Origin: Paeniglutamicibacter sulfureus
GTDB lineage: Bacteria; Actinomycetota; Actinomycetes; Actinomycetales; Micrococcaceae
Assembly: GCF_039535115.1 (NCBI RefSeq)
Contig: NZ_BAAAWO010000001.1
Coordinates: forward strand, 2,046,001-2,110,000
Direction: 5' to 3'
DNA: 64,000 bases
Shown here: piece after piece, positions 32,696 through 40,504 of the stretch
Layout: each line of letters begins with the position of its first letter
Numbering within the stretch: the stretch's first letter is position 1
The notes under the pieces: generated by a model
Told to the model about the DNA's origin: nothing
Seen by the model: the letters and a program-made list of their open reading frames with translations, nothing else
Databases searched by the model: none
Program-made: the position numbers and the translations under genes

Positions 32696-33988
32696 ATGAC
32701 GTCGAACAACAGCGCATTCCTGGCCGATTTCACCTCGATGAGCACCCATGGTGCGACCGCCGGCGGCGGAGTTGACCGCCAAGCGGCCACCGTTGCCGAC
32801 GGGCAGAACCGCAACTGGTTCCGCGGCTTGGTGGAGGGGCACGGCTTCACCGTGCGTTACGACGCGGTCGGCAACCAGTACTCGATGCTTGAGCTGGCTC
32901 CCGGCGCCCCCTGGATCGCCGTGGGCTCGCACCTTGATTCCCAGCCGCTGGGCGGCCGCTTCGACGGCGCCTACGGTGTGCTGGCCGGGGCGCATGCGGC
33001 CAAGCGTGTCCAGGAGTCCCTGGCCGGTGCCGGGGGCGAGGCGAAGTTCAACATCGTGGTGGTCAATTGGTTCAACGAAGAGGGTTGCCGGTTCAAGCCC
33101 TCGATGATGGGCAGCTCCGTCTACACCGGCAAGCTCGGCGCCGCCCAGGTGCTGGAGACCACCGACCCCGACGGAGTCACGGTTCGCGAGGCGCTTGAGG
33201 CCATCGGGACCATCGGGGACTTCGAGTTGCCGGTGGCCGCCTATGTGGAGATCCACATCGAGCAGGGACGCTCATTGGAAGACAGGGAACTGACCATCGG
33301 GCTGGTCGAATCGACCTGGGGCGCGAACAAGTACGAATTCGTGGTGCACGGCGACCAGGCGCACACCGGCGCCACTGTCATCGCCGACCGCCAGGACGCA
33401 CTGCTGGGTGCCTCCGCGCTGGTGGTTGCCGCACGCGAGATCGCGCTGGAACACTCCACCGAGGAGCACATGGTGATCACCTCTTGCGGCGAGTTCAACG
33501 TCTTCCCGAACTCCCCGGTGGTGGTTGCCAGCCGCGTGAACTTGCTGGTGGATGTGCGCTCCACCGACCCCGACGTGCTGGCCGCCGCGGATGCGGACCT
33601 GCACGCCCGCGTGGCACGGATTGAGAAGATGGCCAACGTGCGGATCGAGCGTGGCGCCGAACATGTGTGGGGGGCCAAGGCCTACGACCGGGCCGGGTTG
33701 GAGCTTGCGGCCCAGGCGGCAGATTCGTTGGGCCTGCGCCACGGTGTGGTGCGCACCCTTGCCGGCCACGATTCGACGAACATGAAGGACATGGTCCCAA
33801 CCATCATGCTTTTCATTCCCAGCGTCGAGGGCATCAGCCACAACGAACGCGAGCTGACGAAAGATGCGGACATGCTCGCCGGGGTGGACCTGCTGGCCGA
33901 GGTGCTCCTGCGCGTGGTGCGCGGTGAATTTGTTTCCGCTGCCGGAAACGTGCAGGATGCTGAAGCGGATTCGTCCCTCGTACCCTAA
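32696..33988 (+). CDS. M20-family amidase/hydantoinase-type hydrolase (N-carbamoyl amino acid or ureido hydrolase-like)
   Basis: A 430-residue zinc hydrolase. Metal ligands are visible at GSHLDSQPLGGRFDGAYG (His79, Asp90) and NWFNEEG (Glu128-Glu129); then AYVEIHIEQGRSLED and GISHNERE near the C-terminus complete the pattern of the M20 N-carbamoyl-L-amino-acid/allantoate amidohydrolase group. AGGAG lies 5 nt before the ATG at 32696. It ends the plus-strand cluster. The presence of a ureido- or carbamoyl-amidase in a PucR-linked cluster points to a nitrogen-rich substrate. No urease or carbamate kinase gene is nearby. Confidence 0.9.
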   Translation: MTSNNSAFLADFTSMSTHGATAGGGVDRQAATVADGQNRNWFRGLVEGHGFTVRYDAVGNQYSMLELAPGAPWIAVGSHLDSQPLGGRFDGAYGVLAGAHAAKRVQESLAGAGGEAKFNIVVVNWFNEEGCRFKPSMMGSSVYTGKLGAAQVLETTDPDGVTVREALEAIGTIGDFELPVAAYVEIHIEQGRSLEDRELTIGLVESTWGANKYEFVVHGDQAHTGATVIADRQDALLGASALVVAAREIALEHSTEEHMVITSCGEFNVFPNSPVVVASRVNLLVDVRSTDPDVLAAADADLHARVARIEKMANVRIERGAEHVWGAKAYDRAGLELAAQAADSLGLRHGVVRTLAGHDSTNMKDMVPTIMLFIPSVEGISHNERELTKDADMLAGVDLLAEVLLRVVRGEFVSAAGNVQDAEADSSLVP

Positions 33989-34042
33989 CCATCTTGTTGC
34001 GGCCGTTGAGCACGTTGATTCACTCACCGGACGTACAAGCGC

Positions 34043-35467
34043 TCACTCGCGCCTGGGTGGCCGGTCCGCCGGGTTGATCGGTCGTACGTTGTATTGGCGG
34101 GTGCCGGGCAGTGGTGGTGCGGTTGAGGTGTAGGGGTGTCCGCTGGAGGTGGTGATGCGGATGGTGTGCCTGTCGCCGGGGACGGTGTGTTCTTCCCAGT
34201 CGGGGGCTTCCTTGGCGGCGTTGCAGCGGCGACATCGTCCGCCCGCATTTTCCGCGGTGCTTGGTCCGCCGCGGGACACCTGCACCACGTGGTCCAGGTG
34301 CTCGATTTTCCCGTTGCAGTACGGGGTGCGGCAGTACCGGTCCCGCAGGGTGATGAAGCGCTTGAGTCCGCCGCTGAACAGCCGTGCCTTGGAGTCCATG
34401 GCCACCAGGTCCCCGGTGCCCGGGGCGGTGTAGAGGCGCCGGACCCAGGAGTCCAGGGGGTTATCCGGGTTCCCGGCGAACAGTTCGCGGGCCCTGGCGG
34501 CACTGATGTATCCGTAGCCGGGGATCACGGCCGGTTCGGGGTGGCCCTGGTACAGGGTCCTGTCGGTCATCACCAGGCTCACCTCCACGGGGATGTTGGT
34601 GTGGTCGCCGATCCCGGTGAGGGATTCGAAAAAGAAGTCGGCGGCAATCTGCCCCTGGGTCCGGGGGTCCCCGGCAGCCTGGGCACGGCCGATTTCACGC
34701 GCCATGACCTGGCACAGGGCCGCCCCGTACTCCAAGGGGAACATCCCGGTGATCCTCACCCGGCACGGATCGACCTGGAACACCTCCACGTGCCGTTCCC
34801 TCATCGCACGCTCCTCCAGGTCCACCTCGGCTTCCGGCTCAAGGATCAGCGCCCATTGGCGGATCATCTCCCGCAGCTTGGCACCTCCCTGCCCGAAGCA
34901 GGTGTGGGTCTCGCAAAAAAGCATGCGGTCGATGTCCCGGCGGTTCACCGGCTTCAGGCGCCGCACCTCTCGCACGATGAGCTTGGCTTCCTCCGAGTTG
35001 ATGGTCCCCTCCCGCAGCCCCTGACGGGTGCAGGGCAGGTCCTCGGTGAGGATGCGGGCGCGGTTCAGGAACCTCGTCCCCGAACGCTGGGACGCGTGCA
35101 GGGCCAGGCCCACCTCCGCGCCCACGCCCCACTGCGGGTTCTTGACCCGCACCCCTCGCCCGATCCGGTCGGCGGCGACAACGTCCCCCAGGGTGCACGC
35201 CAACTCAGATTGCTTGGCGCCGACCGCCGACTTCAGGTGCTCGTAGGCACCGAGGGTTTCCACCAATTCGAAGTCATCGTCCTGGGCCGTGGCCAGGTTC
35301 ACCGCCCGCGCCATGGCCCTCACCCCGTCGGGCCCGGTACGCACGAGATATTCGGCCATCAGGACACCCATGTCCAACCCGCGACCCAAAAGCGCCCCGT
35401 AGGACAGCTCCTCATCGGCAACATCCAGGATGCTGCCGGAACCGCTGCTCGATGACGTCGCTGCCAT
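34043..35467 (-). CDS. DUF222 / HNH endonuclease domain protein (13E12-like)
   Basis: A 474-residue protein typical of high-GC actinobacteria. The N-terminal and central part is the DUF222 domain (LGAYEHLKSAVGAKQSELACTL; GTRFLNRARILTEDLPCTRQGLREGTINSEEAKLIVREVRRL). The C-terminal HNH nuclease motif is CRTPYCNGKIEHLDHVVQVSRGGPSTAENAGGRCRRCNAAKE with Cys pairs for a zinc site. Function is not established; several copies per genome are common and the family is suspected to be mobile. ATG 35467 is taken; a TTG at 35515 in frame would place the start inside a 20-bp palindrome, which argues against it. No other mobile gene is nearby. Confidence 0.88.
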   Translation of the reverse strand: MAATSSSSGSGSILDVADEELSYGALLGRGLDMGVLMAEYLVRTGPDGVRAMARAVNLATAQDDDFELVETLGAYEHLKSAVGAKQSELACTLGDVVAADRIGRGVRVKNPQWGVGAEVGLALHASQRSGTRFLNRARILTEDLPCTRQGLREGTINSEEAKLIVREVRRLKPVNRRDIDRMLFCETHTCFGQGGAKLREMIRQWALILEPEAEVDLEERAMRERHVEVFQVDPCRVRITGMFPLEYGAALCQVMAREIGRAQAAGDPRTQGQIAADFFFESLTGIGDHTNIPVEVSLVMTDRTLYQGHPEPAVIPGYGYISAARARELFAGNPDNPLDSWVRRLYTAPGTGDLVAMDSKARLFSGGLKRFITLRDRYCRTPYCNGKIEHLDHVVQVSRGGPSTAENAGGRCRRCNAAKEAPDWEEHTVPGDRHTIRITTSSGHPYTSTAPPLPGTRQYNVRPINPADRPPRRE

Positions 35468-35496
35468 ACCCCAATCATAGAAGACACCACCGACAG

Positions 35497-35516
35497 TTTG
35501 AAGCCGTGGCTTCAAA
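35497..35516. promoter_or_regulatory. 20-bp perfect palindrome before the DUF222/HNH gene
   Basis: TTTGAAGCC-GT-GGCTTCAAA with 9-bp perfect arms, 30 bp upstream of the ATG at 35467. This is the spacing expected of a repressor operator over a promoter. Confidence 0.55.
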
Positions 35517-35665
35517 TACTAGGAAACAGATTCGATCACCGCAACGGACACGACATCATGGCAGCCACAACAAGCCCTCCCAGGCCAAGGCCGGGCAGCA
35601 AAGGAGACCGAGTACCGTTCGATTTACACTCACATTGGTGCACGCCAGCTGACAGAGACGCGCGG

Positions 35666-36511
35666 CTAGGAGCGCAGCAACTGAGTCAGCGACATCGGCG
35701 GCTGCCCGGTGATCCGCTCAATGTCACCGCTGACGTTTTCAAGTGCGCCGGCGGCGATCGCCTGGTAGGTGGAGACCCAGGCGTCGAGTTGCCACTGCGG
35801 AGCCCCGTAGGAAGCCCGCGAGGCATAGGCCTCCTGGACCGTCTCGTCCACGTAGGAGACCTGCCGCGGGCCAACGTTGCTCAGGATCTGCGCGACTTCA
35901 GCCAGTGACAGCGCCTCGGGGCCGGTTAGCTCGTAGGTCGCCCCAAGATGCCTGCCCGGTTCGCGCAAGATCGCCGCTGCCGTGCGCGCCACGTCGGCCC
36001 GGGCAACCACGGCTGCCTTGCCGTCGCCGCCCGGCCCGCGGATAACCCCGTCCGCCCCCACCAGGTCAGGCAGGAAATCAGCGTAGAAGTTGTCGCGCAG
36101 GAACGTGTACTGGAGTCCCGAGGCCCGAATGTATTCTTCGGTGGCGTAGTGGTCGCGGGCCAGGGTGAACACCGCGTCCTGGGCGGCGCCGACAAACGAA
36201 ACGTAGATGAGGTGGTGCACCCCGGCTGCAACCGCCGCATCGACGAAGTCGCAATGTTGCTCCAAGCGGTCACGGCTTTCGGACGCGGAGACCATGAACA
36301 CCGTCTCGGCCCCCGCCAGTGCCGTGCGCGTGCCTGACGTGTTTTCGTAGGCGGCCTGCAGCACGGTGGCACCGTCAAGCGGCGGCGCCTTGCGCGGCGT
36401 CCTGGCCAGCAGGCGCTGCTTGACCCCGGCGGCACTGAGCAGTGCGGCGACCCTGCCGCCGAGCTCCCCGGTGGACCCGGTCACGGCCAGCGGCGGTGGA
36501 ATGAGGTTCAT
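35666..36511 (-). CDS. NmrA-type NAD(P)H-dependent reductase
   Basis: A 281-residue atypical short-chain dehydrogenase with the NAD(P)-binding motif LAVTGSTGELGGRVAALL near residue 8 and the NmrA/QorB-type middle part HHLIYVSFVGAAQDAVFTLARDHYATEEYIRASGLQYTFLRDNFYADFLPDL. No catalytic Tyr-x3-Lys is seen in standard position, as usual for this group. They act as NADPH-dependent quinone reductases or redox sensors. ATG 36511 chosen by family N-terminus. A single gene between the DUF222 gene and a divergent antitoxin-like gene. Confidence 0.87.
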   Translation of the reverse strand: MNLIPPPLAVTGSTGELGGRVAALLSAAGVKQRLLARTPRKAPPLDGATVLQAAYENTSGTRTALAGAETVFMVSASESRDRLEQHCDFVDAAVAAGVHHLIYVSFVGAAQDAVFTLARDHYATEEYIRASGLQYTFLRDNFYADFLPDLVGADGVIRGPGGDGKAAVVARADVARTAAAILREPGRHLGATYELTGPEALSLAEVAQILSNVGPRQVSYVDETVQEAYASRASYGAPQWQLDAWVSTYQAIAAGALENVSGDIERITGQPPMSLTQLLRS

Positions 36512-36658
36512 GGTTACATTCCACCACCGAACCCGTCTCCGCGCATAGGAAGCCCATCCGCCCGGGACCGCGGCATCCGCGGACCACCGCTCTCCGTGGC
36601 GGGTTTTGGTGCGCCGCCGGGCATGGATTTCCGGGCGCGTCGGGGAGATGCTGGGAGC

Positions 36659-37039
36659 ATGAAAACGTTGAACCACAGCGCCGTGTATGTGGAAGCAACA
36701 CGGTCAGACATCCACGATCTCGTCCGCACCCTCGTCGACGCCATCGGGGCACCCCGGGTGCAGGTGATCTCCGGAACCACCGACCGCACGGCTCCGCACC
36801 GCTGGGCACATCCAGAGGGCACCGAGCTGGATGCAGTGACGGAACAACGGCTGCGCCTGGGCTACCGCGTGTGGCTGACCTTGCAGAGCATGGAAGACCC
36901 GCAGGCCGCTGTCGCTTGGCTGCAAGCCGCCAACCCCTTGCTGGACGACGACCGGCCGCTGGACTTCATTGCGAAGATGCACGCGCAGCAGGTGGTGAAC
37001 GCGGCCGAGGCGCTGGTGACCCATACCGCGAAGCGCTAA
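36659..37039 (+). CDS. MbcA/ParS/Xre-like antitoxin-type protein, orphan
   Basis: A 126-residue protein. The N-terminal part (LVRTLVDAIGAPRVQVISGTTDRTAPHRWAHPEG) looks like the helix-turn-helix of Xre-MbcA antitoxins, and the C-terminal part (AVAWLQAANPLLDDDRPLDFIAKMHAQQVVNAAEALV) matches the DUF2384 toxin-binding domain with its W..NP.L....P.D pattern. Such proteins normally neutralise a RES-domain NAD-degrading toxin encoded next door. No RES gene is adjacent: a thioesterase gene follows on the other strand. It may be an orphan antitoxin, a regulator, or the partner of a toxin elsewhere. The start has GGGAG only 2 nt away, so the N-terminus is not certain. Confidence 0.7.
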   Translation: MKTLNHSAVYVEATRSDIHDLVRTLVDAIGAPRVQVISGTTDRTAPHRWAHPEGTELDAVTEQRLRLGYRVWLTLQSMEDPQAAVAWLQAANPLLDDDRPLDFIAKMHAQQVVNAAEALVTHTAKR

Positions 37040-37070
37040 GGGCAACGAGCTGTTGCCGCCACCCCGTGCC

Positions 37071-37619
37071 TTAGACCCACAGGTGCGGGGCGGGCCTGCG
37101 CGCACCGGGCAAAGCGGTGTCTTCGCGCCAGCGTGCCACCCATTCGGGCAGCTCCAGGCCATCGGGCACCGTCAGGCCGGCCTTGGCGAGGATCTCCTCG
37201 TTGCCCACCGGGCCGTTCTTCGAAAGCAGTCGCGTGGCCATGACCGCCTGCACGTAGATTTCCCCGTTGGCGACCATGCGCTGCTCGAAGTAGATGCACT
37301 TGTCGTCCATGCCCAGGATGCGGGTTTCCTGCGTGAACTTCTGGTTGAAGACCACTGACTTGCGGAAGGTGATGGTCTCGGACTGGACCAGGGGACTCCA
37401 CTTGTTCTTCTTCATGATGTCCCACACCCCGGCGCGGACCATCAGGTCGAAGCGGCCCAAATCGAAGAGGGAAAAGTACATCCCGTTGTTGATGTGCCCG
37501 GCAATGTCGATGTCGGTGAGCAGTGCGCGCATCGACATGGAAGAGGTATCGAACATCGAAATCTTTGGGCGTTTACGTGCCGTGGCCAGCACGATCAGGA
37601 GGCGAAAGAGTGCATGCAT
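37071..37619 (-). CDS. Hotdog-fold thioesterase
   Basis: A ~182-residue cytoplasmic acyl-CoA thioesterase-like protein of the 4HBT superfamily. The key stretch LLTDIDIAGHINNGMYFSLFDLGRFDLMVRAG holds the catalytic acidic residue region seen in 4-hydroxybenzoyl-CoA-type enzymes. ATG 37619 is taken, because the operator-like site C (37630-37646) lies just upstream and would be inside the gene if the ATGs at 37634 or 37655 were used; those remain possible. It is divergent from an MFS gene. Exporter plus thioesterase near a lipid-type operator suggests a link to acyl metabolites, but that is inference. Confidence 0.8.
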   Translation of the reverse strand: MHALFRLLIVLATARKRPKISMFDTSSMSMRALLTDIDIAGHINNGMYFSLFDLGRFDLMVRAGVWDIMKKNKWSPLVQSETITFRKSVVFNQKFTQETRILGMDDKCIYFEQRMVANGEIYVQAVMATRLLSKNGPVGNEEILAKAGLTVPDGLELPEWVARWREDTALPGARRPAPHLWV

Positions 37620-37629
37620 GAACCCCATA

Positions 37630-37646
37630 CTACTCATCAGTAACTT
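37630..37646. promoter_or_regulatory. Operator-like site C
   Basis: CTACTCATCAGTAACTT, differing from site B (22085) at two positions. It lies between the divergent thioesterase and MFS genes and points to the same regulator acting at both loci. Confidence 0.55.
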
Positions 37647-37762
37647 GGCTGTCATCCACCTCACACGACCAGTGATTGACATTCATCAATGGCGGGCCGC
37701 AAAATTGGTCATGGGCACCACCGTGCTTTGACCCCGCATACCCATCTTCAGGACCCCCCACC

Positions 37763-39058
37763 ATGGCCCCGCGCGCGCTACGACCCTTCGCCCATCGCGA
37801 CTATCGCATCCTCCTGATCGCGATGGCCATCAGCGTCTTTGCCCATGGCATGTGGGCGGTGGCGATGGTCTACCAGGTCAAGCACCTGGGTGGAGGGCCT
37901 GCCCAGCTTTCAGTGGTGGCTACCGCAACGTCCCTGGGCCTGCTGGGCTTCGTGCTTGTTGGCGGCATTACCGCCGACCGGGTTAGCTGCCGAAAGATCA
38001 TCATTCTCGTCGAGGCCGTCTCGCTATTCGTGATGGCCACCGTGGCCACGCTCGCCATCACCGGGGCCATGGAGCTCTGGCACCTTGCGGTGGCCGGTTT
38101 CATCCAGGGTGCCGGTGCAGCGTTCTTCTTCCCCGCATATTCGGCGCTCCTGCCCCGCATCCTGCCGGCAGAGGACCTGCTGGCCGCCAACGGCATGGAG
38201 GGAATGTTCCGTCCGGTCCTGCAGCAGGCAGCGGGTCCCGCCATTGCCGGCGTGCTGGTTGCCTCATTCAATCCGTCAATGGCGGTTGTCGGGATAGCAG
38301 CCTGCCACGTTGTCGCGTTCCTGGTCCTGAACATGCTGGGGCACCACAAAGCCTACGACGCGCACCTTGAACCCAACCAGAAGCGCCCAAGCGCCCTGGC
38401 CGACCTGCGCGAGGCAGTGGGTTACACCGTGGGCACCCCCTGGTTGCTCTGGACCCTGCTCTTTGCCGTCATCTCGGTGCTGAGCTTCATCGGACCCATC
38501 GAGGTACTGTTGCCCTTCGTCGTGGAGGACCAGCTGGGCGGGGACGCCAAGACCTTCGGGTTCATGCTCGCCGCCTACGGCATCGGCAGTGCCATCGGCT
38601 CGATGGTGACCTCCTCCTTCCCGCTCCCCCGGCGCTACCTCACCTTCATGATCATGTTCTGGGGATTCGGGACCCTGCCGCTGGCGCTGATCGGGCTGAC
38701 CAGCACACCGCTTGCGCTGGCCATCATCATGGTCATCCCGGGCATCACCGGCGGACTCGGACAGGTTATCTGGGGCACGCTGCTGCAGCGCCGGGTCCCG
38801 CACCACATGCTCGGCAGGATTTCCTCGCTGGACTTCTTCGTCTCGCTGGCACTCATGCCGGTGTCGATGGCGCTGGCAGGACCGCTTGCCGAAGTCATTC
38901 CCCTGTGGATGATCTTCGTGGTGGCGGGCGTGGCATCTCCGGTGATCGGGATCATTGCCTGGTTCGCCGGACGAATGTACCGGGACGAGATCGAGCATCC
39001 CCTCGACCGGTTTGACGCTCCCCAACAGACGGACGCGTCACCCGCCATCGACCTGTGA
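37763..39058 (+). CDS. MFS transporter, EntS/MFS_3 type
   Basis: A 431-residue transporter with 12 membrane segments. The start MAPRALRPFAHRDYRILLIAMAISVFAHGMWAVAMVYQVKHLGGGPAQLSVVATATSLGLLGFVLVGGITADR and the middle stretch FFPAYSALLPRILPAEDLLAANGMEG are characteristic of the MFS_3 group that includes the enterobactin exporter. GGAC precedes the ATG at 37763 by about 9 nt. It is divergent from the thioesterase gene, with site C between them. The substrate is not known; siderophore or lipid-like compounds are possible. Confidence 0.87.
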   Translation: MAPRALRPFAHRDYRILLIAMAISVFAHGMWAVAMVYQVKHLGGGPAQLSVVATATSLGLLGFVLVGGITADRVSCRKIIILVEAVSLFVMATVATLAITGAMELWHLAVAGFIQGAGAAFFFPAYSALLPRILPAEDLLAANGMEGMFRPVLQQAAGPAIAGVLVASFNPSMAVVGIAACHVVAFLVLNMLGHHKAYDAHLEPNQKRPSALADLREAVGYTVGTPWLLWTLLFAVISVLSFIGPIEVLLPFVVEDQLGGDAKTFGFMLAAYGIGSAIGSMVTSSFPLPRRYLTFMIMFWGFGTLPLALIGLTSTPLALAIIMVIPGITGGLGQVIWGTLLQRRVPHHMLGRISSLDFFVSLALMPVSMALAGPLAEVIPLWMIFVVAGVASPVIGIIAWFAGRMYRDEIEHPLDRFDAPQQTDASPAIDL

Positions 39059-39278
39059 TTGTGTGTCGGCCGCCCCGCGGCCGGCACACACCGCCTACAG
39101 GTACGGGCAGGTGATGCACTCGATTCGGCGCATCCGCCCTTGTGGCCACGTGGCGGGCACCCGGGGGCCACCGCGGCTTAACCTTCCGGACACCCATCCT
39201 TTCTAAGGTCTAGTACACGACCTCGAGCCCTCGCGTTCGACAATCCCCTCTGGTCGTTACCCGTTTGAAAGGCACAGC

Positions 39279-40457
39279 ATGAAAACCCCTTCGTCCGTCC
39301 CCCGCCGTGGCGTCCTTCTTGGCGGTACCGCCGCCGCTGTCTCGGGCATCCTTGCCGTCGGATCCCGTCCGGCCATGGCCGCCTCTCCCAAGAAGCAGGG
39401 CTCCCCGGCGAGCGCGAAAATGAAGTTCGGCCAGGACGGCAAGTTCAAGATCGTCCAGTTCAACGACACCCAGGACGGTCCGCGGACCGATCGTCGCACC
39501 CTTGAACTCATGGACGCCGTGCTGGACTCCGAGAAGCCGGGCTTCGTGGTCATCAACGGGGATGTCATCAACGGCTCCCCCGCCAACGCGACGGAGGTCA
39601 AGCAGGCCATCAACAACGTCGTGATGCCCATGGAATCACGGAAGATCCCGTGGGCGCTGACCTTCGGCAACCACGACGAGGATTCCCTGTCCAAGGGCAC
39701 GAAGATGTCCGAGGCCAAGATCCTCGACTTCATCCGCGGCTACGACCACAACGTCAACACCAAGGAAGACAGCACCTTCGGTTCCTCGAACTCCCAGCTG
39801 CTGATCGCCTCCTCGCGCAGCAGCAAGCCGGCCTTCGGCGTTTGGCTGCTGGACTCGGGACGCTACGCCCCGGAGACCATCGGCGGGCAGGACTTCGAGG
39901 GACTGAAGTCCTACGACTGGATCCGCCCGGAACAGATCGACTGGTACCGAGAGACCTCCCGCGCCACCGAGGTGCGGCACGGCAAGGTCCAGTCGCTGAT
40001 GTTCTTCCACATCCCCCTGTGGGAGCACCACCACATGTGGTACGGATCCCAGTTCTCCTCCAATGACGCGGACCACGCCAAGGCCGTGAAAAAGCACGGA
40101 ATCGTGGGCGTGAAGAACGAGGACGTCTATGTCGGCGCATTCAACTCGGGCCTGTTCACCGCGTTGCAGGAACGCGGCGACGTGCGCGGCGCATACTGCG
40201 GGCACGACCACATCAACACCTTCATGGGCGACTACTACGGGATCGAGCTGGGCTACGGCCCGGGAACGGGCTTCGGCACTTATGGCCTGGGCGGTGCCGA
40301 GGAGCACAGCCTGCGCGGCGCGCGTGTCTTTGAACTCGACGAAAAGCAGGAGGGCGTCTACACCGGCACCCGGGTCCTCTTCGCCAAGGACTACGGCATC
40401 GACATGGATCCCCAGGATCAGCCGATCGCCGAACCGCTGCCGCTGCCCCAGCGCTAA
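39279..40457 (+). CDS. Tat-exported metallophosphoesterase
   Basis: A 392-residue secreted phosphatase. The N-terminus RRGVLLGGTAAAVSGILAVGSRPAMAAS is a twin-arginine signal with an AxA cleavage site. Metallophosphoesterase motifs follow in order: IVQFNDTQDG (the canonical D-x-H has Gln instead of His, as in the Dcr2-like subfamily), VINGDVINGS, TFGNHDE, FFHIPLWEHHH and YCGHDHINTF. It likely binds two metal ions and hydrolyses phosphate esters outside the cell. It stands alone; a GC-rich hairpin follows, shared with the convergent GH15 gene. Confidence 0.9.
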   Translation: MKTPSSVPRRGVLLGGTAAAVSGILAVGSRPAMAASPKKQGSPASAKMKFGQDGKFKIVQFNDTQDGPRTDRRTLELMDAVLDSEKPGFVVINGDVINGSPANATEVKQAINNVVMPMESRKIPWALTFGNHDEDSLSKGTKMSEAKILDFIRGYDHNVNTKEDSTFGSSNSQLLIASSRSSKPAFGVWLLDSGRYAPETIGGQDFEGLKSYDWIRPEQIDWYRETSRATEVRHGKVQSLMFFHIPLWEHHHMWYGSQFSSNDADHAKAVKKHGIVGVKNEDVYVGAFNSGLFTALQERGDVRGAYCGHDHINTFMGDYYGIELGYGPGTGFGTYGLGGAEEHSLRGARVFELDEKQEGVYTGTRVLFAKDYGIDMDPQDQPIAEPLPLPQR

Positions 40458-40464
40458 AAGCGGA

Positions 40465-40504
40465 AGGCCGCGCCGCGATCCTACTTCGGGCCGCGGCGCG
40501 GCCT
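40465..40504. terminator. 13-bp hairpin between convergent genes
   Basis: AGGCCGCGCCGCG (40465-40477) pairs perfectly with CGCGGCGCGGCCT (40492-40504). The right arm overlaps the end of the GH15 coding region. Likely terminates the metallophosphoesterase transcript, though no T tract is present. Confidence 0.55.

Noticed and set aside
36596..37162. Complete RES/Xre toxin-antitoxin module
   Set aside because: Only the antitoxin-like gene is present; the convergent frame is a hotdog thioesterase and no RES domain is encoded nearby.
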